A DNA stretch of 64,000 bases, from NCBI RefSeq assembly GCF_004379255.2, contig NC_056040.1, forward strand, positions 29,106,852 through 29,170,851, in the 5' to 3' direction. Origin of the DNA: Salvia splendens. Lineage: Eukaryota > Streptophyta > Magnoliopsida > Lamiales > Lamiaceae. Made by a program: the position numbers and the translations under genes. Shown one piece after another: positions 10,917-21,055 of this stretch. The notes below the pieces were generated by a model. The model worked only from the letters and a program-made list of their open reading frames with translations. It had not been told where the DNA came from and ran no database searches. Numbering within the stretch: the first letter of the stretch is position 1; every line of letters starts with the position of its first letter.

Positions 10917-12819
10917 ATGGCGAGGCTTCTGCCAAGTGCTTACTCTCTCAGACGCTACATGTATCCGCAATTGCAGGTTTTTTTTTTCCTTCTTTCCTCC
11001 GACATTTTTCCATTGCTTTGTTCGGAGAGATGAAGCTTGAATGGCGCCAAATATCATTTCATTTTTAACCACAAATTATTGTTTTCACGGTTTGCAGGAA
11101 TCCGGGTTTATTCAGCTGCGTCAATTTTCCACCAAAGGTGGTGAAAGTTTCTCAATCTGTTTCTATGCCCTACTTTTCGAATAATTGCAGTTTCATTTTC
11201 AATACCTCACAGCAGGATACTCCGCCAGTGGCTTCTGTGCATTTTATGAGAATATAATTAAGATTATCGAAAGTACTTAAGTTATAGTAGTAGTTTCTAA
11301 GTTAATACATGTTGATTTTTCTTTTCTTTGCATTGCCACTTTTCAAGGATATTATAGTGTTAAGTTACGTCAATACCATATGATTTTGTGTGCCTGAAGG
11401 TAAAAGGAAAACAAAGAGTGATGCAAGTGACTCTGGAGAAGAGAATACGTCTAAGAAAGACTTGGCTCTAAAGCTAGCATTAGATCAGATCACAAAATCA
11501 TTTGGAGATGGATCCATAATGTGGCTTGGCAGGGCAGGATCTTTTTCTTTGGATGTTGCATTGGGAATAGGAGGACTCCCAAAGGTATGTAATGGAGAAG
11601 CGTGCTGCATATTTTTGGACATGCTTATTTTATCATACACTTAAATACGAATCCATTTCATTATGTTCAATCTAATATTATATCTTTGAGTTTTATTAGG
11701 GACGTGTAGTGGAGATATATGGTCCAGAGGCTTCTGGAAAAACAACCCTTGCATTACACTTGATTGCGAGGCACAAAAACAGGGTGGTTTGTTAATATTC
11801 CCAATTTCCCTCTCCTACGCGGCCCAATCTGTTCACCAACGTGTACTTGCTGAAATTGTTAAATTTGTATATGAGGAACAAATTATTGATGAAATATCCT
11901 GTAATTATATATCATATCCAAGCGAATAAGTTCATAATTACTATTACTTTTTCCGTCCATGATTTAAAGACCCATTGTACCATTTTGGGACATGCATGAT
12001 TTAAAGATCCATTACTTTTTTCCACTTTTGGTACACGGACCCTAAGTCTCCTCACTATTGTATGACATTTGTAGACATAAGATCTCTCCTCACTATTGTA
12101 TGACATAAGATGTAGAATCCTTTCTATTTTGTTTTATTACTCTTGTGTTATTGATGCTGTGAAAATCACAATTTAATGAGTGTCATGTGAACACATTTTC
12201 TGAATAAAATTTAGTTTTTACTTAGTTGCATTTAATTGATTGTGCTACTAAGTTGGCGAATGGAAAACTAATACATTTGTATATTATTCTTGCAAAAGAT
12301 TTCTAGTTCTATTCATTTATATGGAATGAGTTCTAATTGGTTGGACCTTCATCATCATCTGTCTTATTTGCAGACTTTGACACTTGCTTCTATTATTCCT
12401 TCCACAGGTTATTGTGCCTTTATTGATGCTGAGCATGCACTTAATCCCTCTTTGGCTGAGGCCATTGGAGTAAATACCCAAAATTTGCTGATATCACAAC
12501 CAGATTGTGGTGAGCAAGCACTCAGTCTGGTGGACACCCTTATCCGGAGTGGTTCAATTGATATTGTTGTTGTGGATAGTGTCAGTAAGATTGTTACAGT
12601 TTCCCAAAAAATGTTGTGGGTAGGAGCTAATGGACAGTCTATTCTTACCTGTTATGTGGTATCATCTTGTAGGTAGCTGCTCTGGTTCCGAAAGGTGAAC
12701 TAGATGGTGAAATGGGAGATGCTCACATGGCTATGCAAGCTAGACTTATGAGTCGGGCACTACGGAAAATATGCCACTCTTTATCCCTCTCGCAGACCAT
12801 ATTACTATTTACAAATCAG

Positions 12820-12825
12820 GCATGT
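12820..12825 (+). other. Unusual GC splice donor after recA exon 6
   Basis: The exon ends ACAAATCAG and is followed by GCATGT. GC-AG introns exist in plants (consensus AG/GCAAGT). It could equally be a decayed GT donor, given the other damage in this gene. Confidence 0.5.
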
Positions 12826-13432
12826 TCCCAAAACTTTTAATTAGTTCTGTTAATATTTATAATATCTCTCCCTCTTCTTAGTCTAGAATCTAGGCCTTGA
12901 GATATGTTCTAAGAGTCGTCAGAATGTGTAAACATCCACATAAATGAATAGTGATTAGAACATGTCATGTCTACTTATACCTTTTTTTTTTGCATACAGG
13001 AGTCAAGTGCAAGACTTGACCTATCGTAAAATATGTGGAACTGGTTGATCAAGTGAAAGTAATTTGGTAGTGTAAAACTTGGGTCAGGCTGGCAGAACCG
13101 TGGCTGAAGCTCAGATCCTTTTTATTTTGATACCGACTTTGTTCTTTGATTGGTGATTTGTTTTGTCTCACCTTGCTAATATAAAAGACATAAAGCTATT
13201 GTGTTTTGTTATGTATTTTTGCCAATTTTTAGAGATACATTCTCGCACACATGCTAACCACCCATTTAAGTGACTCAAACGTCCTAGAATACTAGTAATG
13301 TGGAGTCTGATATTACGAGTTAAATTTGATGAAGTGACTTGATGATAATGGCATTGTTACTCCGTATGGTGATTACTCTCTTACCGGCTATCGTCTGTAA
13401 CGTATTTTTCTTTTGTAGTCTTGAGTTACTCT

Positions 13433-14228
13433 CTATATAACACCGATACGCCACCCTGTTGCCGTATCGCGTATCGGATACGTATCCGATACCGATACGC
13501 GACGGATACACCGTCGATACGTATCCTGGGCGTATCCGCGAGCTGGGCCGTATTGGGCCGGGAAACCTCAGATTCGATACGTATCCTTCGGCGTATCCGC
13601 GAGCTGGGCCGTATTGGGCCTTCATCCTCCTCTATCTGCAAAGATCTGAGGTTCTCCTCTTCGAAATCAACGTCCATCTCTGTCGAAGAACTTCGCAACT
13701 TTCAATTTACGAACTTCAATCCGATTTGGGAACAAAATCGACAGTTAATCGGATATGAAGAAGAAGAAGAAGAAAGGGGAGGCGCCGCTATTGCCTCAAC
13801 TAGGGATTGAAGAAAATTGGAAATGGGAGAATGAATTGGGCAAGAAGTAGTCACGATGGAAAAGGAGTATATTTGGGGCTCATTTTTTGGGCCAATTTAT
13901 TACTCCATTAACTTTGTCTAATTTTGTAACTATAAATAAATATTTTGATCAATATTATTGGTAATATGGATAAGTATAACCAAAAAATCGATGTGGTGTA
14001 ATCGACCATAAAAGAAATTGACTTTAGCTTTTAATATTTTGTAATTTTATTATTTTTATTTGTATAATAACATTAGAATATCTATTTTGTAATTTATTAT
14101 GCACTATTATTATTTATTAAAAAAATAGTTAAAACGTATCCGCGTATCGGGTTGTTTGGGAAAGAGCCGTATCCGCGTATCCGTATCCTTCGGATACTGA
14201 TACGCGTATCCGTATCCGTGCCGCATAG
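13433..14228. mobile_element. Non-autonomous hAT-like DNA transposon (796 bp)
   Basis: It is flanked by a perfect 8-bp target-site duplication GTTACTCT (13425-13432 and 14229-14236), the length made by hAT transposases. Terminal inverted repeats are imperfect: CTATATAACACCGATACG on the left and CTATGCGGCACGGATACG on the right (13 of 18 match). Both ends are densely packed with CGTATCC/GGATACG units in both orientations, like the subterminal transposase-binding repeats of hAT elements. A 28-bp piece (GTATCCGCGAGCTGGGCC...) is repeated within the left end. No transposase is encoded. It lies in the recA intron where the L2 exon would be expected. Confidence 0.85.
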
Positions 14229-14757
14229 GTTACTCTTACCTAGTAGTGTTTATTCGAGAAAAGTTAAGAATAATACATTTTGAATTATACTGTAGTTATT
14301 TTTACTCTAATAGTAATAACACGAGTCTGTATCAATTCCTTGTTTGACTGTGCTTTAAGCTAATTTGTTTCTCCTGCAGATCACAGGAAGCCAAGTTGCT
14401 ATAAAAATTGTGAAAAACAAGCATGCACCTCCATTTAGAACGGCAGAGTTCGAGCTCGAGTTTGGGAAAGGTATTAGCCGAGAGTCAGAGCTTATAAACT
14501 TAGGATGCAAACACAAGTTCATCACAAAATCAGGCTGGTTCTTGAAAATGAACGACCAAAACTTCCACGGTCAGGATGCACTCAAGCGACATCTTTCTGA
14601 AAATGCGAGTGTAAGAGAAGAAGTTGAGAAGAAGCTAAGAGATAAGCTTCTGCATATGGAAGCAGATCATGAAGACAAATCTCATAATGAAGAAGCTCTT
14701 GCTGCATCAGACATAACAGATGAAGAATCTCTTGCTGCAGCTGTAGTTGTAGCGTAG

Positions 14758-15165
14758 GCGTGTAAGGCCAGTCACTGCCTTCTCGTGCATCAATTGATTT
14801 CTCCAACAGCACTTAGTCTCATACTGTAATCCTATTATTATATCAGATTCAGATTGTGGAGTTACCAAAAATTTTGTGATTTGAAAGAGGCATATTGCGC
14901 TATTTGTTTGATTTTTCTTAATAATATGCTTCTTAGTGAAAACCATTCGTTCTTTTATACTATCTCCATCATTTTAAAATAAAAATATTTGAAACGACTC
15001 GGATAAGAGAGATGAAATGAAAAATTGGTAAAGTGATTAATTGCTTTAGTGATTTCTTATTACTGAGTAGTATGTCTTAGTTTAAATGCTTCTTGCTATC
15101 TGATTATCTAACTGTGATTGATCATAAGTCTCTTGCATTTAGAAATGCCTTTATAGCAAATCCCT
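14758..15165. other. Intergenic after recA
   Basis: recA 3' flank, AT-rich, no recognised gene or element. Confidence 0.4.
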
Positions 15166-17770
15166 TTGATAGTTTCCAGAGGCTGGGTTGTTTACCACGA
15201 ATTGGTGATGACTACAAAGGAGTATATGCGTGAGGCGACTGTTGTGGATCCAAAGTGGCTGGTTGAACTAGCTCCGAGGTTCTTCAAAGTGTCAGATCCT
15301 ATGAAAATGAGCAAGTGCAACAGACATGTCATGCCCGCATTTCCTAAGGATAGAAAACACGGTTGATCGCGACTAGGGGAGGATTAAAGAAGCGGGGAAG
15401 AAAGGGGAAAACAACACAACTCGACCAAAGCTCGAAACAAATGAGAATAGCTCGAATAAAATCAGAGTATCTCAACAATGAACAACTCAAAAATGAATAC
15501 TATCACAACGATACAAGAACTCAAAAGAAGGACAACTACTTGGCGGAAGCATTTCGAGAGAAGAAATATGCCACGTGTGAAGACATGACACATTCTAGAC
15601 ACTTAAATTTCTTCAACGTTCTTGCACAACACCCACCGCGCCCGTCACGCTCAACCTGCAAATTTTTAAAAAGAAATGCAGGGCTGAGTACTTGATGCAC
15701 TCACTGGACACATGCCAAAATAATTTTCATAAAATATTGTGTCAGCATTTAAAAGTGAACTCGAGGTTTTACAAAAGACCAAGTCACCAAAACATTTTCT
15801 CGCTCAAAAGTATGGCCGCGCAGCCCATTTGTCTCTCTCCTCGTACCATATCTGAACCTCATATGTGAAACGAGAACGTGGTCACATTCTCGATCACTGG
15901 ACCGGCCAACTCGAAAGATAGCGCACGATCCCCTCTGTGTACACTAGCTTGAATAGGGACTCACTCCCTAGACAAACCCGAATTCTATTAAACTCATAAC
16001 TTCTAGTAGGGACTCACTCCCCACTAGGGCGATCAGATAGGCACATCCTCAAAAACAAAATACGGCATGACACAATATATTTGGAATTTAATCACATAAC
16101 TCGTACTTGAAATAAACTGCTTAAGACATAGTCCTTATTTAAAAAGAAAGCTCACCTCGTTCTCTTAATATTCTTAACTTGAAAACTCTCACTTCGCCTT
16201 ACTCGATTGCGAAAGAAAACCCTTTTGAAATAAAATAATAAACTCATCAAACTCAAGAAAACATCTAATTAGAATGCATGGATCATACGTGTGTGCTCGT
16301 ATTATTCCTCATCTCCTCTTAGAAAGGTTTCTAGTTTCTCGTATTTTAAAACTCGGCCCGATCTCAGCTTCACAAAATAATTAATACACTGGCATAAATT
16401 TATTAACCAAGACCTCCCACAAAACAAAATAATCTCATTCTTAAACATACAATACGTGTACTCCTTTTTTCACTTTAAAAACAAAGACTGCAATATTAAA
16501 AGATAAAACAAGTAGGAATCAAAACTCCCATTCCCAAAATACACGTGCTACCTCTCCTCCACTTTAATTTAAATTCATCAACCATTAAAATAGGGATTTA
16601 GTATAAAACACAAGAATGAACACCTATTCAAAAATCCAAATCCGTCGACTGCTTTCTCTCTCTACTGTATTTGTTTTCAAAAGAACACACCCACGATTTG
16701 CATTTGTTGAACAAAACAAAATCCTTCAATTCATCTCTCTCATTTGTTTCAAAATTGAAATCCCCAAATTAGAAAAACTAGCCATTCTCTCTCTTTCTTC
16801 CCTATCGTCGACGCCGCAGTGCCGTCGCCGCCGGCCGCCTCTGCCTCCGGCGGTGCCTCTCTCTTCCCCTTCCGTTTATCCCTCTCTCCTCTCTCTTTCT
16901 TTCCCCTCACTCCCCTTTCTACAAAATTCCTGTCGGCTCCAGTTGGGTCACCGCTGCTGGAGATCCAGCCGCCGCTGCTGGACAGGCACTGCCGTATCGC
17001 CGGGACAGCCTGCCGCCGCCACACATGCCGGGTCAGCACAGCCCTCCATCGTCATCCAGACCGAGCAGCCCGAACCGCCCCGCAGTTAAGTTCTTAATTG
17101 ATTTCGTGAAATTAAAGTTCGATTCTTTGAATTGGATTGGTTGCAGATTTCGGAAATTCGTTTGCGTAAACTAAAAGATGCGATGGTTGAATGCAATTGG
17201 TGATGAAGGAGAGAATGGTATACCTTTGGTATGGAATGAAAATTGATCAAACAGATGGTATTGACAAAAATCACACTCCCTCGGTTTCTTCTTCACACTA
17301 TAATGTCGAATTTTGGAATCAACAAATATAGAGGTTTTTGAATTCAATGGAAGAGGAGAAGAAAAATTGCAGAACGGAAGATGGTTATTTGCTGAGATTA
17401 TAGGGAAGAGATATATATATGCAAAACTGATAGATATTGATGGATTTGGTGATTGGAGAGATTTTAGGGAGTGGAGATATGGGGAAAACGTTTGTTGATG
17501 GGATTTGGGAGAAATATATTTGACCAAAATTTGACTGCTTTACTGGAATGAATAATTAATATTTTGGGCTTCTAAAAAAATAAATTCCATATACTCTTAA
17601 AATAAAAATGAACGATATTTGGCTAAAATTCGATGGTAATTCAAAAAAACTAACTTAAAAGAAATAGAAATTTGACTGTAATTCAAAAAAACTAACTTAA
17701 AAGAAATAGAAAAAGATGGGGCGTCACAAGATAGGAGCGTATTGAACCACTGTATGACAGATATCATGAA
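15166..17770 (+). pseudogene. C-terminal fragment of DEAH-box splicing helicase (PRP22/DHX8-like), split by an LTR
   Basis: Two pieces, 15172-15326 and 17729-17770, rejoin across a solo LTR. The first reads [17 protein letters not shown] then [19 protein letters not shown] and KMSK. The second reads ERIEPLYDRYHE. These are the last ~55 residues of PRP22/DHX8-class DEAH helicases, which release mRNA from the spliceosome. A short deletion just before WVVYH shifts the upstream frame, and the basic KRKRQ run is altered. A CAG-to-TAG change lies in the right copy of the target duplication. Nothing of the helicase core is present, and the sequence diverges after YHE. It is a gene relic; no function expected. 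Confidence 0.85.
15327..17728 (+). mobile_element. Solo LTR (2,402 bp) with target-site duplication
   Basis: It starts TGTCATGCCCGC and ends GGGGCGTCACA, giving matching inverted termini. The flanking 5-mers are AGACA (15322-15326) and AGATA (17729-17733), a TSD with one later change. The helicase reading frame resumes exactly across it. It holds no PBS, PPT or pol. A C/T-rich, then CCGCCG-rich stretch (about 16790-17090) looks like a transcribed leader. Apparent ORFs there are composition artefacts. By length and the GGGCGTCACA end it resembles Ty3/gypsy chromovirus-type LTRs (tentative). A truncated copy of its 5' end lies at 24218-24324. Strand is given by the direction TG to CA and by that relative; the true orientation is not proven. 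Confidence 0.85.
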
Positions 17771-18580
17771 GGCGTGCTTAGGTCTTGTTTGGTACTCTAT
17801 TTTAGAATGGCTTTAGAAAAAGGGTGCTGCTAATCAGGTACGGTATTTCCATGTTAAGGGCCATGAAAGTCGAAACGATACCTTGCGTAGAATTGAAAGT
17901 TTTGAAGCAATTCTACAAGTGAAACGCGTTTCCTTGTCTTTACCAATGTTTGGATTCATTTGCCCGTCTCACTCGGACCAGTGAATTTGTTGGTTCACCT
18001 CTTTTACCATGCTACCAACCTTTGTTCACCTCATTCACAAATGTATTATACTATTGGCTAATGGCTACTTTTGATTGTTGTCTTCATTTTCTTCAGTTAT
18101 ATTTCTTTAGCTACAATACCAACGCACCTAAGTATGGGGACACTAATATTTGTATCTTGTGTTAACAAAATTTGTGATAGTATTGCCGCCACAATTTATT
18201 CATATTGTTGAAGCAGATTTTTTTTTTGACGAAAACAAAAGCGCCTTTTTTATTTGCATCCTTATTTTCGAGAATAACATGCTCGGCATAAAGAATAAAT
18301 ATATCATTAATTAAATTCTGTCTTAATTTACTATTTATTTTATTGAAAAAATTAGTGATTCTTATACAGAATATTGATGCTCGGTAACTTATTTTAAGAT
18401 TAAAAAAATTATAGAGCACCTAGGTGCTCGCTAATTCATATTAATCATTTAAAAAAAATAAATATGTTACCCGATCATCTTGGTGCTTGGCAATCTCTCG
18501 CAATAATTCTCATATTTATTTTGTGCAAAAAAAAACTGACTACTTGATCTAGCACTTGGAAGTACCCCACTCGCTAAGGT
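17771..18580. other. Intergenic, nothing recognised
   Basis: AT-rich. GTGCTCGCTAA-like motifs begin near 18416 and recur to about 19100 (e.g. 18421, 18925, 19053), which may mark a decayed element with no visible ends. The ORF at 17950-18165 has no recognisable domain. Confidence 0.3.
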
Positions 18581-18581
18581 A

Positions 18582-18781
18582 CTCCTTTTGTTCCATTAGA
18601 AATAAAATATTTTTCTTTTTGAATTGTCAATTAAAAATGAAATATTTTCTATAATGGAAACAACTCTATATCTACTTTTTCATCTCTTTTACTTTACTCT
18701 CTTCATTAATTCACTAAACAATACTATAAAATCTCATGCCTATTCCCAAATATTTCATATTTAATGGGACAGAGGGAGGAG
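18582..18781. mobile_element. Stowaway-like MITE (~200 bp)
   Basis: Inverted ends CTCCTTTTGTTCCATTAG and the complement of AATGGGACAGAGGGAGGAG, flanked by TA (18580-18581, 18782-18783). No coding capacity. Confidence 0.75.
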
Positions 18782-19284
18782 TATAACATATAGCGAGCAC
18801 AAAGGTGGTCAATAATTTACTTTAGTAATGTTCTGAAAAATAAAAATGTTACAGTGCTCATTATTTCTAAGTAATCTCTTGCAGTGTTTTTCCGGATTTT
18901 TTTTCGTCGAAAAAACTTAGCACTGGACTTTGTGCTCGGAAAGTGCTCACTAAATATTACATTTACCGGCGCCTTTGAGCTCGATAATTTCTCAAATTAT
19001 TTCCATGATTAAATGATTTTTTCTCGTTAACTACTAGCTAATATGGAAAGGTGCTCGCTAAGTGCTCGGTAATTTGCCAGCATCTGCGATGCTTGGTAGT
19101 TGACATTTTTTGTATTACGCTCTCACTTTTGTAATCCAATAATTTAATGTATAATTCAAGTTAAGTATATATGATAATGTTTAAAATAAAAGTTATAAAC
19201 CTTTTTGGATGAGGATATTTGTGGCCAAAATATTTGAAATTTTAGCACTACTAGTACTATCCTTCTCTCAAATAATGATTTATT

Positions 19285-19975
19285 TTGTACAAGTTCAAGT
19301 GTGAATGATACGAGATTATTTAAGTTACAATTTTGGATAGATAAATGAAAGATACACAACGAAGTTGCTCTTTTCAAGTGGTAGTGATATAATATTATTT
19401 TAGTTACAACTTTGACATAGATAAATCATAATTGAAGAATGGCGTTGTTCGTTTCAAGTGTGAATGATATGAGATTATTTCAGTTACAACTTTGATACAT
19501 ACAAATCAAAATTGAATAGTGACGTTGCTCTTTTCAAGGAATGAATGATAGGAGATTATTTCAGTTACAACTTTTGCATAAGGTGAATCAAAATTGAATA
19601 GTGACGTTGCTTTTCAAGTGTGAATGACATGAGACTATTATTTCAGTAAGTTACAACTTTTGCATAAATAAATCAAAATTCCACAGTGATGTTCTTTTTA
19701 AGTGTGAATGATATGAGACTTTTTCAGTTACAACTTTGGCATATATAAATCAAAATTGCATACTGATATTTCTCTTTTGAAGTGTGGATGATCAAATATT
19801 ATTTTAGTTACAAATTTGGCATAGATAAATCAAATTTGCACTAGAGTTTATATTTTCAAGTGTTAATGATAAGAGAATCAAAATTGTACATTAGCACAAG
19901 TGTGAATGCTATGTGAATATTTCAGTTACAACTTTGGTATATATAAATTAATATTGCACAACATGTTGTTCGGTT
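19285..19975. repeat. Minisatellite: ~9 diverged copies of a ~80-bp unit
   Basis: Each unit carries TTCAAGTGTGAATGATATGA, then GATTATTTCAGTTACAACTT, then ATAGATAAATCAAAATTG and GACGTTGCTCTTT. Copies begin near 19295, 19375, 19455, 19535, 19612, 19697, 19777, 19855 and 19897. They differ by substitutions and small indels; the penultimate copy is shortened. It lies in open intergenic sequence upstream of the hydrolase gene. Confidence 0.88.
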
Positions 19976-20292
19976 CAAAATTTTGGATTATGTTGAAGCA
20001 GTTAAAAAAGCTACAAATATTCTTCATCATTTTGTGTTGACATTTCAAGCAAAAATTTATTTTAGTTTTACCTATAATGTACGAACACATTTACGAATAC
20101 CTTGCATAAGTGACTAGCAAAATTTATGTAATATGGATCCACGGCTGTATATATTCGGGATGTGTAGGATAGGATTACATTCCTCTAAATTTCAAAATCA
20201 TCCTCAAAATAAATTATGTAATGCTTATTGCAAATTAGGAAGATAATTAAATTACCTTTTAACTTCAGAACAAAAATACAGCTTTACACATA

Positions 20293-20781
20293 CTCCCTCC
20301 GTCCGAGAGGAGTCCTATTTTTTCATTTCGGTCCGTCCTCAAATAGGAGTCTCAGTTCATTTCTACTATAGTTATCGATCCTACATTCCACTAACTTATT
20401 TCACTCACATTTCATTTAAAACTAATACTCCTTCCGTCCCAAGTTATTTGAGTCGTATTCCATTTTGGGTTGTCCCAAGTTACTTGAATCATTTCTTTTT
20501 TTGGTTAAAAATAAAACATCTAATCACACTTACTTTATTATTTATTTTATTTTCTCTCTCTCCAATCTCTTATTTTATTCTCTCTTCTACTTTATTTAAC
20601 TCATTAAACACAACTTTCTTAAATCTCGTGCTGAAAAGGAACGCCTCAAGTAATATGGGACATATGGAGTATATACAATTGAGACCCATATATCACTAAC
20701 TTTTTTTTCACTAATTTTTCTTAACATTTCTTAAAACTCGTGCCGAAAAGAAATGAGGCTTATATCCGCGGATAGAGAGGT
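20293..20781. mobile_element. Stowaway-like MITE interrupted by a second MITE
   Basis: Left end TA/CTCCCTCCGTCCGAGAGG at 20291; right end is a decayed GCGGATAGAGAGG/TTA near 20781. The middle is split by the MITE at 20427-20669: the left part ends TTAAAACTAATA and the right part resumes ACAATTGAGACCCATATATC. Confidence 0.65.
20427..20669. mobile_element. Inner MITE nested in the previous one
   Basis: Ends CTCCTTCCGTCCCAAGTTA and the complement of TAATATGGGACATATGGAG, bounded by TA on both sides. It is related to the MITE at 22571-22770, sharing CCCAAGTTA, TTGGGTTGTCCC and CACTTACTT-type blocks. Confidence 0.7.
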
Positions 20782-21055
20782 TATATTGCTAAATAGTGTG
20801 CCCAACCGATCATAAACCACTTTTTTTTATTTCTCTTTTTCTTCAATTGTAATTGATTGAACACACCACGTGACAATGTGCCGAACTACTAAATTCTTAC
20901 CCAGACACACACTACTAACAATTTGTGGCTTTAAATTGAGAATCCCTTTCATTATTAAACACCAAAATTCATCAGTTCAGTGTTCAAAAACCACCTCTTC
21001 AACTTGAAAAGAAGCTGCGCCATCTCTAAAACCAAGGTAGTCAAATTTTAGTATC

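Larger units (their letters stand above)
10917..14757 (+). pseudogene. RECA3: RECA3-like mitochondrial recA homologue, broken
   Basis: Exons I can place: 10917-10976, 11098-11137, 11400-11584, 11700-11786, 12408-12580, 12673-12819 and 14380-14757. RecA catalyses homologous strand exchange; the short basic N-terminus (MARLLPSAYSLRRYMY) and the C-terminal tail ending AAAVVVA resemble plant RECA3, a mitochondrial form (from memory). Visible motifs are Walker [10 protein letters not shown], the [10 protein letters not shown] block with the catalytic Glu, Walker [17 protein letters not shown] (loop L1) and FTNQ. Defects: (1) about 11 residues are missing between WLGRA and GSFSLDV; (2) exon 4 has lost one base (GCGAGGCAC for GCG-GAG-GCA-C), which shifts the frame; (3) the exon for DNA-binding loop L2 (EVTCGGNALKF-type) is not present in readable form between 12820 and 14379, where a hAT-like element sits; (4) the exon 6 donor is GC, not GT. 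Probably a pseudogene; sequencing error could explain only the single-base loss. Confidence 0.85.

Noticed and set aside
13421..13810. ORFs of 90-130 codons rich in Arg/Tyr/Ile
   Set aside because: Translation of the CGTATCC repeats of the hAT-like element in several frames.
16616..17097. ORFs of 92-157 codons, Pro/Ser/Arg-rich
   Set aside because: They lie inside the solo LTR in its CT- and CCG-rich leader; low-complexity and overlapping.
19285..19975. CRISPR-like array
   Set aside because: Units are contiguous and diverged with no conserved repeat and variable spacer pattern, and this is a plant genome; it is a minisatellite.
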